Origin: Pseudomonadota bacterium
Lineage (GTDB): Bacteria; Pseudomonadota; Alphaproteobacteria; Rhizobiales; Segnochrobactraceae
Direction: 5' to 3'
Length of the DNA: 7,081 nucleotides
Assembly (NCBI GenBank): GCA_023442215.1
Contig: JAEZMP010000234.1
Location: forward strand, 1 to 7,081
Shown here: positions 1 through 6,101 of the stretch, piece after piece
Position numbering within the stretch: the first letter of the stretch is position 1
Layout: each line of letters begins with the position of its first letter
The notes under the pieces: model-generated
Databases searched by the model: none
Told to the model about the DNA's origin: nothing
What the model saw: the letters and a program-made list of their open reading frames with translations, nothing else
Position numbers and translations under genes: made by a program

Positions 1-755
1 CGGACAATTCCGTCCACACGTGGATGTTCGACGAACCGGTGGTTGCCCTCGCGCTGACCTCCCAGCCGGGCACGATGCTGGTGGCGCTCGGCTCACGAAT
101 CATCCTGTGGCGGCCGGCGGGCGATGAGCGCCGCGATCATGGCTTCACCCTGCCCGGCAGCCCGGCGGTGCGGCTCAACGACGGCCGGCCCGATCCCGTC
201 GGCTTGTTCTGGGTCGGCTCCATGCGCAACAATGTCGGGCCGGACGGCGAGGACATGCCTGCCGGCGGAACGGACGGCGTGCTCTACCGCATCGCCCGCA
301 ACGGCGAGGCGACCGTGTGGCGGCGCGATCTCGGCATCGCCAACACGCTGTGCTGGAGCCCGGATCGCCGCACCTTCTATTTCGCCGACACCCTCGCCAA
401 CGAAATCCGCGCCTACGACTACGACCCGGATTCCTCCGAGATCGCCAATGAGCGGCCGTTCTTCTCCGGGTTCGAGCGCGGCTCGCCCGATGGTTCGGCC
501 ATCGACTCGCGCGGTTATGTCTGGAATTGCCGCTATGGCGGGCAGTGCATCGTGCGGATCGCGCCGGACGGGCAGATCGACCGCGTCATCGAGATGCCGG
601 TGCGCAACATCACCACCTGCACGTTCGGCGGGCCGGACCTGAAGACACTCTACATCACCACCGCGTCCGACCCACGCGATCGGCTCGGCGGCAGCCTTTT
701 CTCGCTCGCCGTCGACGTGCCGGGCCTGCCGGAGAACCGCGTCCTGCTCGGCTGA
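1..755 (+). CDS. SMP-30/gluconolactonase-family sugar lactonase, 5' end missing
   Basis: This is the C-terminal 250 residues of a six-bladed beta-propeller lactonase. Such enzymes hydrolyse aldonolactones to aldonic acids in the cytoplasm, using one divalent metal ion. The frame is open from base 3 with no stop, so the real start lies upstream; the ATG at 24 has no role as a start. Counting that Met as residue 1, the visible family markers are RLNDG with Asn52 (substrate side), IANTLCWSPD with Asn107 (metal ligand) and SPDGSAID with Asp156 (metal ligand and catalytic base). Their spacing matches Asn103, Asn154 and Asp204 of human SMP30 as I remember it. The N-terminal metal-binding Glu must lie outside the window. 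The usual family length is about 290-300 residues, so roughly 40-50 are missing. The nearby L-fuconate dehydratase makes a sugar lactone, possibly L-fuconolactone, a reasonable substrate. That is inference; gluconolactone, arabinolactone or xylonolactone are equally open. Confidence 0.9.
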   Translation, partial: DNSVHTWMFDEPVVALALTSQPGTMLVALGSRIILWRPAGDERRDHGFTLPGSPAVRLNDGRPDPVGLFWVGSMRNNVGPDGEDMPAGGTDGVLYRIARNGEATVWRRDLGIANTLCWSPDRRTFYFADTLANEIRAYDYDPDSSEIANERPFFSGFERGSPDGSAIDSRGYVWNCRYGGQCIVRIAPDGQIDRVIEMPVRNITTCTFGGPDLKTLYITTASDPRDRLGGSLFSLAVDVPGLPENRVLLG

Positions 756-783
756 TCCCGGGCGATTTCATTTGCACACGAGT

Positions 784-827
784 GGCCCGCCGATTGCATG
801 GCTCAACTTGCCGTGATCGGGCGGGCC
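784..827. other. Imperfect hairpin in the lactonase-permease gap
   Basis: Bases 784-794 (GGCCCGCCGAT) pair with 816-827 if G819 is bulged out, giving an 11-pair GC-rich stem around a 21-base loop. No T-run follows on either strand, so it is not a standard intrinsic terminator. It lies 28 bases after the lactonase stop codon and about 110 bases before the permease start. It could attenuate transcription or stabilise the upstream message, or it could be chance in GC-rich DNA. The rest of the 756-936 gap shows no promoter I would defend. Confidence 0.25.
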
Positions 828-920
828 GCTTCGCTCCCCTCGCGGTGACCGGATATCGGCTCGTGGCCGCGGCGGCAGGGCGTATTCATCGCTGCGCACC
901 GTCCGCCGCCGCATTTTCTC

Positions 921-927
921 AGGGGAC
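921..927 (+). promoter_or_regulatory. Ribosome binding site deciding the permease start
   Basis: AGGGGAC at 921-927 puts the AGGGG core 11 bases before ATG 937 but only 2 bases before the alternative GTG at 928. The GTG is too close to be used, so translation most likely begins at the ATG. Confidence 0.6.
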
Positions 928-936
928 GTGGGCAAG

Positions 937-2424
937 ATGGATACACAACCGACGGGCATCACCTATGAACGGGTGGATGTCGCCTATTTCGAGAAGCGCG
1001 GGCTGAAGCGCTACGCCGGGGTGGCGTCGCTTTGGGCGCTCGGGGTGGGCGCCGTGATTTCCGGGCACTTCTCGGGCTGGAACCTGGGCCTCGCCTCCGG
1101 CGGCTGGGGCGGCATGTTCATCGCCGCAGTCCTGATCGCGGTGATGTATCTCGGCCTGACCTTCTCGATCGCCGAGATGTCGCCGGCCCTGCCCCACACC
1201 GGCGCGGCCTATTCGTTCGCCCGCACCGCCATGGGCCCTTGGGGCGGCTTCATCACCGGCCTGTGCGAGAATGTCGAATATGTCATCACCCCGGCCGTGG
1301 TGGTGTTCTTCATCGGCTCCTATCTGGGCTCGATCTTCGAAACGCCGGTCGAATTCCAGCCGGTCTACTGGATCTTCGGCTACGTCGTGTTCGTCGGCCT
1401 CAACGTCGTCGGCGTCGAGCTGTCGTTCAAGGTCACGCTGGTCGTCACCCTCCTCGCGCTCGCCTGTCTCGTCGCGTTCTGGGTCAGTGCGTTCCCGGTG
1501 GTCGATTTCTCGCGCTGGGCGCTCAATGTCGCGGCTGACGGCACGGAGCTGCCGAACGGCGGCGGGCCGTTCCTGCCCCACGGCATCGGTGGCGCGCTCG
1601 CGGCGATGCCGTTCGCGGTCTGGCTGTTCCTCGCCATCGAGCAGCTGCCGCTGGCGGCCGAGGAATCGGTCGATCCCAAACGCGACATGCCACGCGGCAT
1701 CATCCTCGGCATCCTGACGCTGATCATCTCCGCGTTCATGATCCTGTGGCTGAATTCCTCGGTGCCGAACGGCACGTTCGCGCTCGCCACCTCCGGCGAA
1801 CCGCTGCTCGACGGCTTCCGGGCCATCTACGGTGACGGCCTCGCCAAGGTGCTGGCACTCGTCGCCGTCATCGGCCTTATCGCGAGCTTCCACACCATCA
1901 TCTATGCCCAGGGCCGGCAGATCTATTCGCTGTCGCGCGCGGGCTATTTCCCCCGCTGGCTCTCCATCACCCACGGCACGCGCAAGACGCCGCATGTGGC
2001 GATGCTCGCGGGAGCGCTGGTCGCGCTCGTGCTGATGTTCGCGGTGTGGTTCACGGTCGGCGCCGCCGAAGGATCGGCCATCATCGGCGGCACGCTCCTC
2101 AACATGGCGGTGTTCGGCGCCATGCTGTCCTACATCATGCAGGCGCTGTCCTACATCATCCTCAAGCGCACGCATCCGCACATCGAGCGGCCCTACAAGA
2201 GCCCGTTCGGCGTGGTCGGCGCCGGGCTGACGATCGTCATCGCCATCGTCACTCTCGGCTTCCAGCTCTCCGATCCGACCTATCGCGCCGGCGTCATCGG
2301 TGTCGCCATCTGGTTCGCGCTTGGCATCGTCTATTTCGCCATCGCCGGCCGCCACAAGCTGGTGCTGTCGCCGGAGGAAGAGTTCGCGCTCTCCAAGGGC
2401 GAGGCGGAATACAAGACCTACTGA
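937..2424 (+). CDS. APC-superfamily permease, ethanolamine permease type
   Basis: A 495-residue inner-membrane transporter of the amino acid-polyamine-organocation superfamily. The protein resembles the ethanolamine permease family (EutP/Eat type), which takes up ethanolamine or small amino compounds by secondary transport. Visible features are a hydrophilic N-terminus (1-25), the unwound first helix around GVGAVISGHFSGWN (36-49), the conserved loop EMSPALPHTGAAYSFAR (80-96), the segment after helix 6 with EQLPLAAEES and DPKRDMPRG (235-254), and GRQIYSLSRAGYFPRWL (326-342) between helices 8 and 9. About twelve hydrophobic segments can be traced. The C-terminus is short and charged. ATG 937 is chosen over GTG 928 because of ribosome binding site spacing. 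The gene follows the lactonase after 181 bases and converges on fucD. No ethanolamine ammonia-lyase genes (eutBC) are in view, so the substrate is uncertain. Family placement is firm; ethanolamine as the cargo is less so. Confidence 0.88.
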   Translation: MDTQPTGITYERVDVAYFEKRGLKRYAGVASLWALGVGAVISGHFSGWNLGLASGGWGGMFIAAVLIAVMYLGLTFSIAEMSPALPHTGAAYSFARTAMGPWGGFITGLCENVEYVITPAVVVFFIGSYLGSIFETPVEFQPVYWIFGYVVFVGLNVVGVELSFKVTLVVTLLALACLVAFWVSAFPVVDFSRWALNVAADGTELPNGGGPFLPHGIGGALAAMPFAVWLFLAIEQLPLAAEESVDPKRDMPRGIILGILTLIISAFMILWLNSSVPNGTFALATSGEPLLDGFRAIYGDGLAKVLALVAVIGLIASFHTIIYAQGRQIYSLSRAGYFPRWLSITHGTRKTPHVAMLAGALVALVLMFAVWFTVGAAEGSAIIGGTLLNMAVFGAMLSYIMQALSYIILKRTHPHIERPYKSPFGVVGAGLTIVIAIVTLGFQLSDPTYRAGVIGVAIWFALGIVYFAIAGRHKLVLSPEEEFALSKGEAEYKTY

Positions 2425-2430
2425 CGAAAA

Positions 2431-2460
2431 CGGCGCCGGACGGGTTCCCGTCCGGCGCCG
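2431..2460. terminator. Perfect-stem intrinsic terminator between convergent genes
   Basis: Bases 2431-2444 (CGGCGCCGGACGGG) are perfectly complementary to 2447-2460, giving a 14-pair stem with a TT loop centre. It starts six bases after the permease stop codon. The A-run at 2427-2430 becomes TTTT right after the stem on the minus strand, so it has the form of an intrinsic terminator for fucD, whose stop codon is about 45 bases away. On the plus strand the stem is followed by CCATTCCCTGTTT, a weaker tract, yet position strongly suggests it also ends permease transcripts. It probably serves both genes. Confidence 0.8.
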
Positions 2461-2505
2461 CCATTCCCTGTTTCAGGCCGCCGCGAGGCCCGATCTCGCT
2501 GAAGC

Positions 2506-3783
2506 TCAGCCCGTGAAGACGTGCTTGAGGATCGAGGCCGGCTTCATCTCGATGGAGAAGCCCGGCAGCTTCGGCGGCATGTAGGCCGCTTTCTCGATGA
2601 GGCACGGCTCGACGAAGTGCTCGTGCAGATGGTCGACGAACTCGATCACCCGGCCTTCCTTGGTGCCCGAGACGCACAGATAGTCGATCATCGATAGGTG
2701 CTGCACATATTCGCAGAGGCCGACGCCACCGGCATGCGGCCACACCGGCAGCCCGTGCTTGGCAGCCATCAGCAGCACCGCGAACACCTCGTTCAGCCCG
2801 CCCAGCCGGCAGGAATCGATCTGAACGACGTCGATCGCCCCTTCCATGATGAACTGCTTGAACATGATGCGGTTCTGGCACATCTCGCCCGTCGCCACCT
2901 TCACCGGCGAAACGGCCTGGCGGATGCGGCGATGGCCGGCGACGTCGTCGGGGCTCGTCGGCTCCTCGATGAAGAACGGCTTGGCGAAGGCGAGGTCGGC
3001 CATCCAGTCGATCGCCTGGCCGACCTCCCACACCTGGTTGGCGTCGATCATCAGGTAGCGGTCGGGACCCAGCACCTCGCGGGCAATCGCGAGACGGCGG
3101 ATATCGTCGGCGCGGTCTCGGCCGACCTTGAGCTTGATGTGATCGAAGCCGGCATCCACGGCTTCCTGCGCGAGCCGGCGCAGCTTCTCGTCGGAATAGC
3201 CGAGCCAGCCGGCCGAGGTGGTGTAGCAGGGATAGCCCTCGGCCTTGAGCGTCGCGATCCGCTCCGCCTTGCCGGCCTGCCGGGCGCGCAGCAGCTCCAG
3301 CGCCTCGTCGGGCGTGATGCAGTCGGTGATGTAACGGAAGTCGACGATCTTGACGAGCTGCTCGGGCTCCATGTCGGCAACGAACTGCCACACCGGCTTG
3401 CCGGCCCGCTTCGCCATCAGGTCCCAGACGGCGTTGACGACGGCGCCGGTCGCGAGGTGGATGGCCCCCTTGTCCGGGCCAATCCAGCGCAGCTGGCTGT
3501 CGCTCGTCACATGGCGCCAGAACCGGCCGGGGTCCGACTCGACCCAGTCGAGATCGAGCCCGACGACGAGATGGCGCATCGCCCGGATGGCGTCGCAGCA
3601 GATGTCGTTGCCCCGGCCGATGGTGAAGGTCAGGCCATGGCCTTCCAGCCCGTCCTCGCCCGTCGAGAGCACCACATAGGCGGCGGAATAGTCCGGATCG
3701 GGGTTCATCGCGTCCGAGCCGTCCAGCGACAGCGAGGTCGGGAAGCGCAGGTCGAACACCCGCATGTCTTTGATGACGGTCAT
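2506..3783 (-). CDS. fucD: L-fuconate dehydratase (enolase superfamily)
   Basis: A 425-residue enzyme expected to dehydrate L-fuconate to 2-keto-3-deoxy-L-fuconate (EC 4.2.1.68) in the non-phosphorylating L-fucose pathway. The N-terminal capping domain carries DGSDAMNPDPDYSAAY (21-36) and GHGLTFTIGRGND (48-60), both hallmarks of this family. The barrel holds the full mandelate racemase-type set: KLK with Lys217 and Lys219, metal ligands Asp247 (IDAN), Glu273 (IEEP) and Glu300 (TGE), and the Asp323 (QIDS)/His350 (WPHAGG) dyad. Each number is one less than the residue I remember for the characterised Xanthomonas campestris enzyme, which argues for the same function. The start is ATG at 3783, with AAGGAAG (3788-3794, complement) four bases upstream; an in-frame codon farther upstream at 3810 is not needed. 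The gene is divergent from the IclR regulator and convergent with the permease, ending toward the 2431-2460 hairpin. Eukaryotic ENOSF1 is a homologue; another sugar-acid substrate is possible but less likely. Confidence 0.93.
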   Translation of the reverse strand: MTVIKDMRVFDLRFPTSLSLDGSDAMNPDPDYSAAYVVLSTGEDGLEGHGLTFTIGRGNDICCDAIRAMRHLVVGLDLDWVESDPGRFWRHVTSDSQLRWIGPDKGAIHLATGAVVNAVWDLMAKRAGKPVWQFVADMEPEQLVKIVDFRYITDCITPDEALELLRARQAGKAERIATLKAEGYPCYTTSAGWLGYSDEKLRRLAQEAVDAGFDHIKLKVGRDRADDIRRLAIAREVLGPDRYLMIDANQVWEVGQAIDWMADLAFAKPFFIEEPTSPDDVAGHRRIRQAVSPVKVATGEMCQNRIMFKQFIMEGAIDVVQIDSCRLGGLNEVFAVLLMAAKHGLPVWPHAGGVGLCEYVQHLSMIDYLCVSGTKEGRVIEFVDHLHEHFVEPCLIEKAAYMPPKLPGFSIEMKPASILKHVFTG

Positions 3784-3864
3784 GGGTCTTCCTTCGAACG
3801 GCCGCTGCACGGCCTTGCGGGGTGTGGTCGGACGGCGTCGCCGGCCGGTCAGACGTGTACGCGC

Positions 3865-3879
3865 GCGACGGTGGGTCGC
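3865..3879. promoter_or_regulatory. Candidate operator dyad 1 in the fucD-iclR region
   Basis: GCGAC at 3865-3869 and GTCGC at 3875-3879 form a five-base inverted repeat around GGTGG. It shares GCGACGGT with the dyad at 3959-3975, and the two centres are about 95 bases apart. IclR-family proteins usually bind palindromes in their own divergent promoter region. Short GC-rich dyads arise often by chance, so this is a candidate only. Confidence 0.3.
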
Positions 3880-3912
3880 CGCCGGAGACAGCCCGCGGAA
3901 CCGCTTGCGGTG

Positions 3913-3945
3913 CTACCTCATATTTGAAACTATTATTCGCAGGTA
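3913..3945. promoter_or_regulatory. AT-rich promoter/operator core between fucD and iclR
   Basis: In an otherwise very GC-rich gap, bases 3918-3938 form an AT-rich island flanked by an inverted TACCT (3914-3918)/AGGTA (3941-3945). Inside lies GAA-N7-TTC (3926-3938), a half-site arrangement reminiscent of some IclR-family operators. TATTAT at 3931-3936 is a plausible -10 element toward iclR, with TTGCGG at 3905-3910 as a poorly spaced (20 bases) -35. On the opposite strand AATAAT could serve fucD. I consider it the likely site of one or both divergent promoters, but no canonical sigma-70 pair is evident. Confidence 0.4.
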
Positions 3946-3958
3946 AGCCGATCCACTG

Positions 3959-3975
3959 GCGACGGTCAACGTCGC
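3959..3975. promoter_or_regulatory. Candidate operator dyad 2 in the fucD-iclR region
   Basis: GCGACG at 3959-3964 and CGTCGC at 3970-3975 are a perfect six-base inverted repeat around GTCAA, about 41 bases before the iclR start codon. It is the best short palindrome in this gap and could be an autoregulatory operator. A T7 run follows at 3994-4000, but 18 bases beyond the stem, so it does not form a normal terminator. Confidence 0.35.
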
Positions 3976-4016
3976 ACGGGGTGTGTAGCGATGTTTTTTT
4001 CCTGTAAAGGCCCGAC

Positions 4017-4787
4017 ATGAGCGGCGATGAGGCGGACCGCTACCGCGCCCCGGCGCTCGACAAGGGCCTCGACATCCTGGAACTCCTGGCGGACACCGAG
4101 GAAGGCCTGACCCAGGCGGAAATCGCCAAGGCCCTCGGCCGCACGCCGAACGAGATCTACCGCATGCTCGACCGCCTGGTGCGGCGCGGCTATGTCTCCC
4201 GCTCCTCCGGCGACCTCTACGAGCTGAGCCTCAAGCTGTTCGCCCTCGCCCACCGGCACGAGCCGATGCGTCGGCTGGTCTCCCACGCCATGCCGGTGAT
4301 GCGCCGCTTCGCCCGCGAGGCCGGGCAGGCCTGCCATCTCGCGGTCTACGACCGGGGTGCGGTGATCGTCGTCGCGCAGGTGGATTCGCCCGAGTACTGG
4401 AGCCTCGGTGTGCGGGTCGGCGCCCATCTCGGCCTGCTCGGCACCGGCTCCGGCCAGGCGCTGCTCGCCTTCTCCACGTCGCGCGAGCGGGCATTCATGC
4501 TGGAGGAATATGAGCGCCTGCCCCACGACCGGGCGCCGGCGGATCTGGAGGGCCGCCTCGATGCCCTGCGCCGCGACGGCTACGCCGCCACCGACAGCCA
4601 GCAGATCGAGGGCGTGCGCAATCTCTCGATCCCGATCCTCGGTCCGCAAGGCAGCGCAATCGCCGCCCTCACCTGCCCCTATCTCAGGCGCATCGACGTG
4701 GCCGGCGAGGCCGATCGCGACCGCGTGCTGAAGCTGCTCGTCGAAACGGGACGGGAGATCGCCCGTTCTACCGGCACCGCACCGTGA
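4017..4787 (+). CDS. IclR-family transcriptional regulator
   Basis: A 256-residue one-component regulator that probably senses a catabolite of the neighbouring pathway and controls fucD and itself. The N-terminal winged helix-turn-helix spans about 10-72; the turn and recognition region is LTQAEIAKALGRTPNEIYRM (31-50), followed by the LDRLVRRGYVSR segment (51-62). The IclR effector domain spans about 75-252 and shows ACHLAVYDRG (105-114), GAHLGLLGTGSGQALLAF (135-152) and the C-terminal signature with GYAATDSQQIEGVRNLSIPI (189-208). AAAGG (4006-4010) sits six bases before the ATG. The divergent layout with fucD over a 233-base gap is typical for a local catabolic regulator. The gene ends only 12 bases from the stop codon of the convergent Cds1-like gene. 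Whether it represses or activates, and its ligand, cannot be told from sequence; an L-fuconate or keto-deoxy sugar acid ligand is inference. Confidence 0.92.
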   Translation: MSGDEADRYRAPALDKGLDILELLADTEEGLTQAEIAKALGRTPNEIYRMLDRLVRRGYVSRSSGDLYELSLKLFALAHRHEPMRRLVSHAMPVMRRFAREAGQACHLAVYDRGAVIVVAQVDSPEYWSLGVRVGAHLGLLGTGSGQALLAFSTSRERAFMLEEYERLPHDRAPADLEGRLDALRRDGYAATDSQQIEGVRNLSIPILGPQGSAIAALTCPYLRRIDVAGEADRDRVLKLLVETGREIARSTGTAP

Positions 4788-4799
4788 TCACCGGCCGCA

Positions 4800-5912
4800 T
4801 CACTCCGACAGCGGCACGCCCTTCAGCAGGAAATCGTCGATCTCGGCTCTCGCCGGCACGAGATCGAGGCCCTGGGCGGCGATCCAGGCCTCGTCGTAAT
4901 AGGTCGAGCGGTAGCGGTCGCCGGAATCGCACAGCAGCGTCACCACCGAGCCGGTCTCGCCCCGCGCCATCATCCGCGAGATGATGCGCGCCGTCGCCCA
5001 GATGTTGGTTCCGGTCGAGCCGCCGCACGGCTTGCGGATCACGTCGCTGATGGCGCGCATTGCGGCAAGGCTCGCGGCATTCGGCACCGCGATCATGCAG
5101 TCCACCAGTTCCGGCAGGAACGAGGGTTCCACGCGGGGTCGGCCGATCCCCTCGATGCCCGGCCCCGCGCCGTCGAGTTCCACCACCGAGGGATCGAGGA
5201 AGTGGCGGTGGAACACCGAGCTCTCCGGGTCGGCGACGCAGAGCCGCGTATCGAAGCGGCGATAGCGGATATAGCGGCCGAGGGTGGCAGAGGTGCCGCC
5301 CGTGCCCGCGCTGCACACGAGCCAGCTCGGCACCGGCGCCGGTTCGGCCGACATCTGCCGGAACAGCGATTCGGCGATGTTGTTGTTGCCGCGCCAGTCC
5401 GTCGCCCGCTCGGCGAACGTGAACTGGTCGAGATAGTAGCCGCCGGTCTCGGCTGCGAGCCGCTCCGCCGCGCCGTAGACCTCCTTGGGTCCGTCGACGA
5501 AGAACACCTCGCCGCCCTGATCCTCGATCATCCGCACCTTTTCGGACGACGTGGAGCGCGGCACCACGGCGATGAACCGGCTGCCGATCAGCCGGGCGAA
5601 ATAGGCCTCCGACACCGCCGTCGATCCGCTGGAGGCTTCGATCAGCGTGGTGCGCGGACCGACGCGGCCGTTGCACAGCGCGTAGAGCATCAGCGAGCGC
5701 GCCAGCCGGTGTTTCAGCGAGCCCGTGGGATGGCTCGATTCGTCCTTGAGATAGAGGTGGATGCCCGGGATCGGCAGGTCGACCTTGATGAGATGCGTGT
5801 CGGCCGAGCGATTGTAGTCGGCCTCGAGCCGGGCGATCGCCTGGTGGACCCACGCCCGCTCGCCGTCCCGCAGATCGGCGTTGTCGGCACCTGAAGGGGT
5901 CAGGAAACGCAT
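4800..5912 (-). CDS. cds1: PLP-dependent cysteine synthase-family enzyme, Cds1-like cysteine desulfhydrase
   Basis: A 370-residue fold-type II PLP enzyme of the cysteine synthase/cystathionine beta-synthase family, cytoplasmic. Visible are the Schiff-base lysine in TGSLKHR (Lys67), the substrate loop EASSGSTAVSEA (92-103), the phosphate-binding glycine loop GTGGT (203-207), CGGSTGTN (296-303), and CDSGDRY (328-334), whose Ser330 should contact the PLP ring nitrogen. The substrate loop is SSGSTA rather than the TSGNTG of CysK/CysM. Together with RSADTHL, YLKDES and GSLKHRLARSLMLYALCNG this closely resembles, from memory, mycobacterial Cds1 (Rv3684), which breaks L-cysteine into pyruvate, ammonia and hydrogen sulfide. 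ATG 5912 is chosen because GGAG (5921-5924, complement) lies eight bases upstream, whereas the alternative GTG at 5921 overlaps that site. The gene is divergent from the SMR gene. The family is certain; the desulfhydrase activity is inferred, and another beta-elimination or replacement substrate is possible. Confidence 0.85.
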   Translation of the reverse strand: MRFLTPSGADNADLRDGERAWVHQAIARLEADYNRSADTHLIKVDLPIPGIHLYLKDESSHPTGSLKHRLARSLMLYALCNGRVGPRTTLIEASSGSTAVSEAYFARLIGSRFIAVVPRSTSSEKVRMIEDQGGEVFFVDGPKEVYGAAERLAAETGGYYLDQFTFAERATDWRGNNNIAESLFRQMSAEPAPVPSWLVCSAGTGGTSATLGRYIRYRRFDTRLCVADPESSVFHRHFLDPSVVELDGAGPGIEGIGRPRVEPSFLPELVDCMIAVPNAASLAAMRAISDVIRKPCGGSTGTNIWATARIISRMMARGETGSVVTLLCDSGDRYRSTYYDEAWIAAQGLDLVPARAEIDDFLLKGVPLSE

Positions 5913-5920
5913 CGGGCACA

Positions 5921-5925
5921 CTCCG
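5921..5925 (-). promoter_or_regulatory. Ribosome binding site deciding the cds1-like start
   Basis: Read on the minus strand this is CGGAG, eight bases before ATG 5912. The in-frame GTG at 5919-5921 shares a base with it and so cannot be served by it. The start is therefore ATG 5912, three codons downstream of the longest possible frame. Confidence 0.6.
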
Positions 5926-5936
5926 GAAGACGTTGT

Positions 5937-5953
5937 TCCCGGCCGAGCCGGGA
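5937..5953. other. Hairpin in the probable cds1 leader
   Basis: TCCCGGC (5937-5943) and GCCGGGA (5947-5953) form a perfect seven-pair stem with a three-base CGA loop, about 25 bases upstream of the cds1-like start codon. It could lie in the 5' leader of that message or serve as a protein-binding dyad in the divergent promoter region. No known riboswitch fold is recognised. Confidence 0.3.
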
Positions 5954-6040
5954 CGGGAATCCGGAATACCGCGCTTTCGGGGAATTGTCGTCCGCCGATC
6001 GCGGCCAGTCGGGAGGGATCTTCTGTGCCTGCGCGGGGCT

Positions 6041-6056
6041 TTCACGCCGCCGTGAA
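6041..6056. promoter_or_regulatory. Palindrome upstream of the SMR transporter gene
   Basis: TTCACG (6041-6046) and CGTGAA (6051-6056) are a perfect inverted repeat around CCGC; the pairing extends to GC (6038-6039)/GC (6057-6058) with one bulged T. It sits 45 bases before the SMR start codon. It could be an operator for a local repressor or a leader hairpin. There is no adjacent regulator gene to assign it to. Confidence 0.3.
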
Positions 6057-6101
6057 GCGGGCCACACTCTCCAGCCTCATGCCGGTTTCAGGAACAGTCC
6101 C

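Noticed and set aside
928..936. GTG at 928 as the permease start
   Set aside because: It lies only two bases from the ribosome binding site core, while ATG 937 has normal spacing.
919..2355. Long open frame on the minus strand opposite the permease gene
   Set aside because: Its translation is a low-complexity mix rich in Asp, Glu, Arg, His and Gly, as expected from the antisense of a high-GC gene. The plus-strand frame encodes a recognisable membrane transporter.
2698..3927. Plus-strand open frame of about 409 codons opposite fucD
   Set aside because: It is an antisense shadow caused by GC-rich codon use; it has no family resemblance and no ribosome binding site of note.
3994..4000. T7 run before iclR as part of an intrinsic terminator
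   Set aside because: The nearest stem (3959-3975) ends 18 bases earlier and there is no gene upstream on that strand to terminate.
2294..4018. Minus-strand open frame of more than 570 codons covering fucD in another frame
   Set aside because: It is Arg/Pro/Ala-rich with no recognisable motif, overlaps the permease 3' end and the control region, and shadows fucD, which carries a full catalytic set.
4768..6045. Minus-strand open frame of about 425 codons overlapping the cds1-like gene
   Set aside because: It is Arg/Gly-rich and featureless, running in a different frame through a clearly conserved PLP enzyme.
5913..6101. Guanidine riboswitch upstream of the SMR gene
   Set aside because: I could not fit a ykkC, mini-ykkC or guanidine-III fold, and the protein resembles the multidrug EmrE branch, not the guanidinium exporters these riboswitches control.
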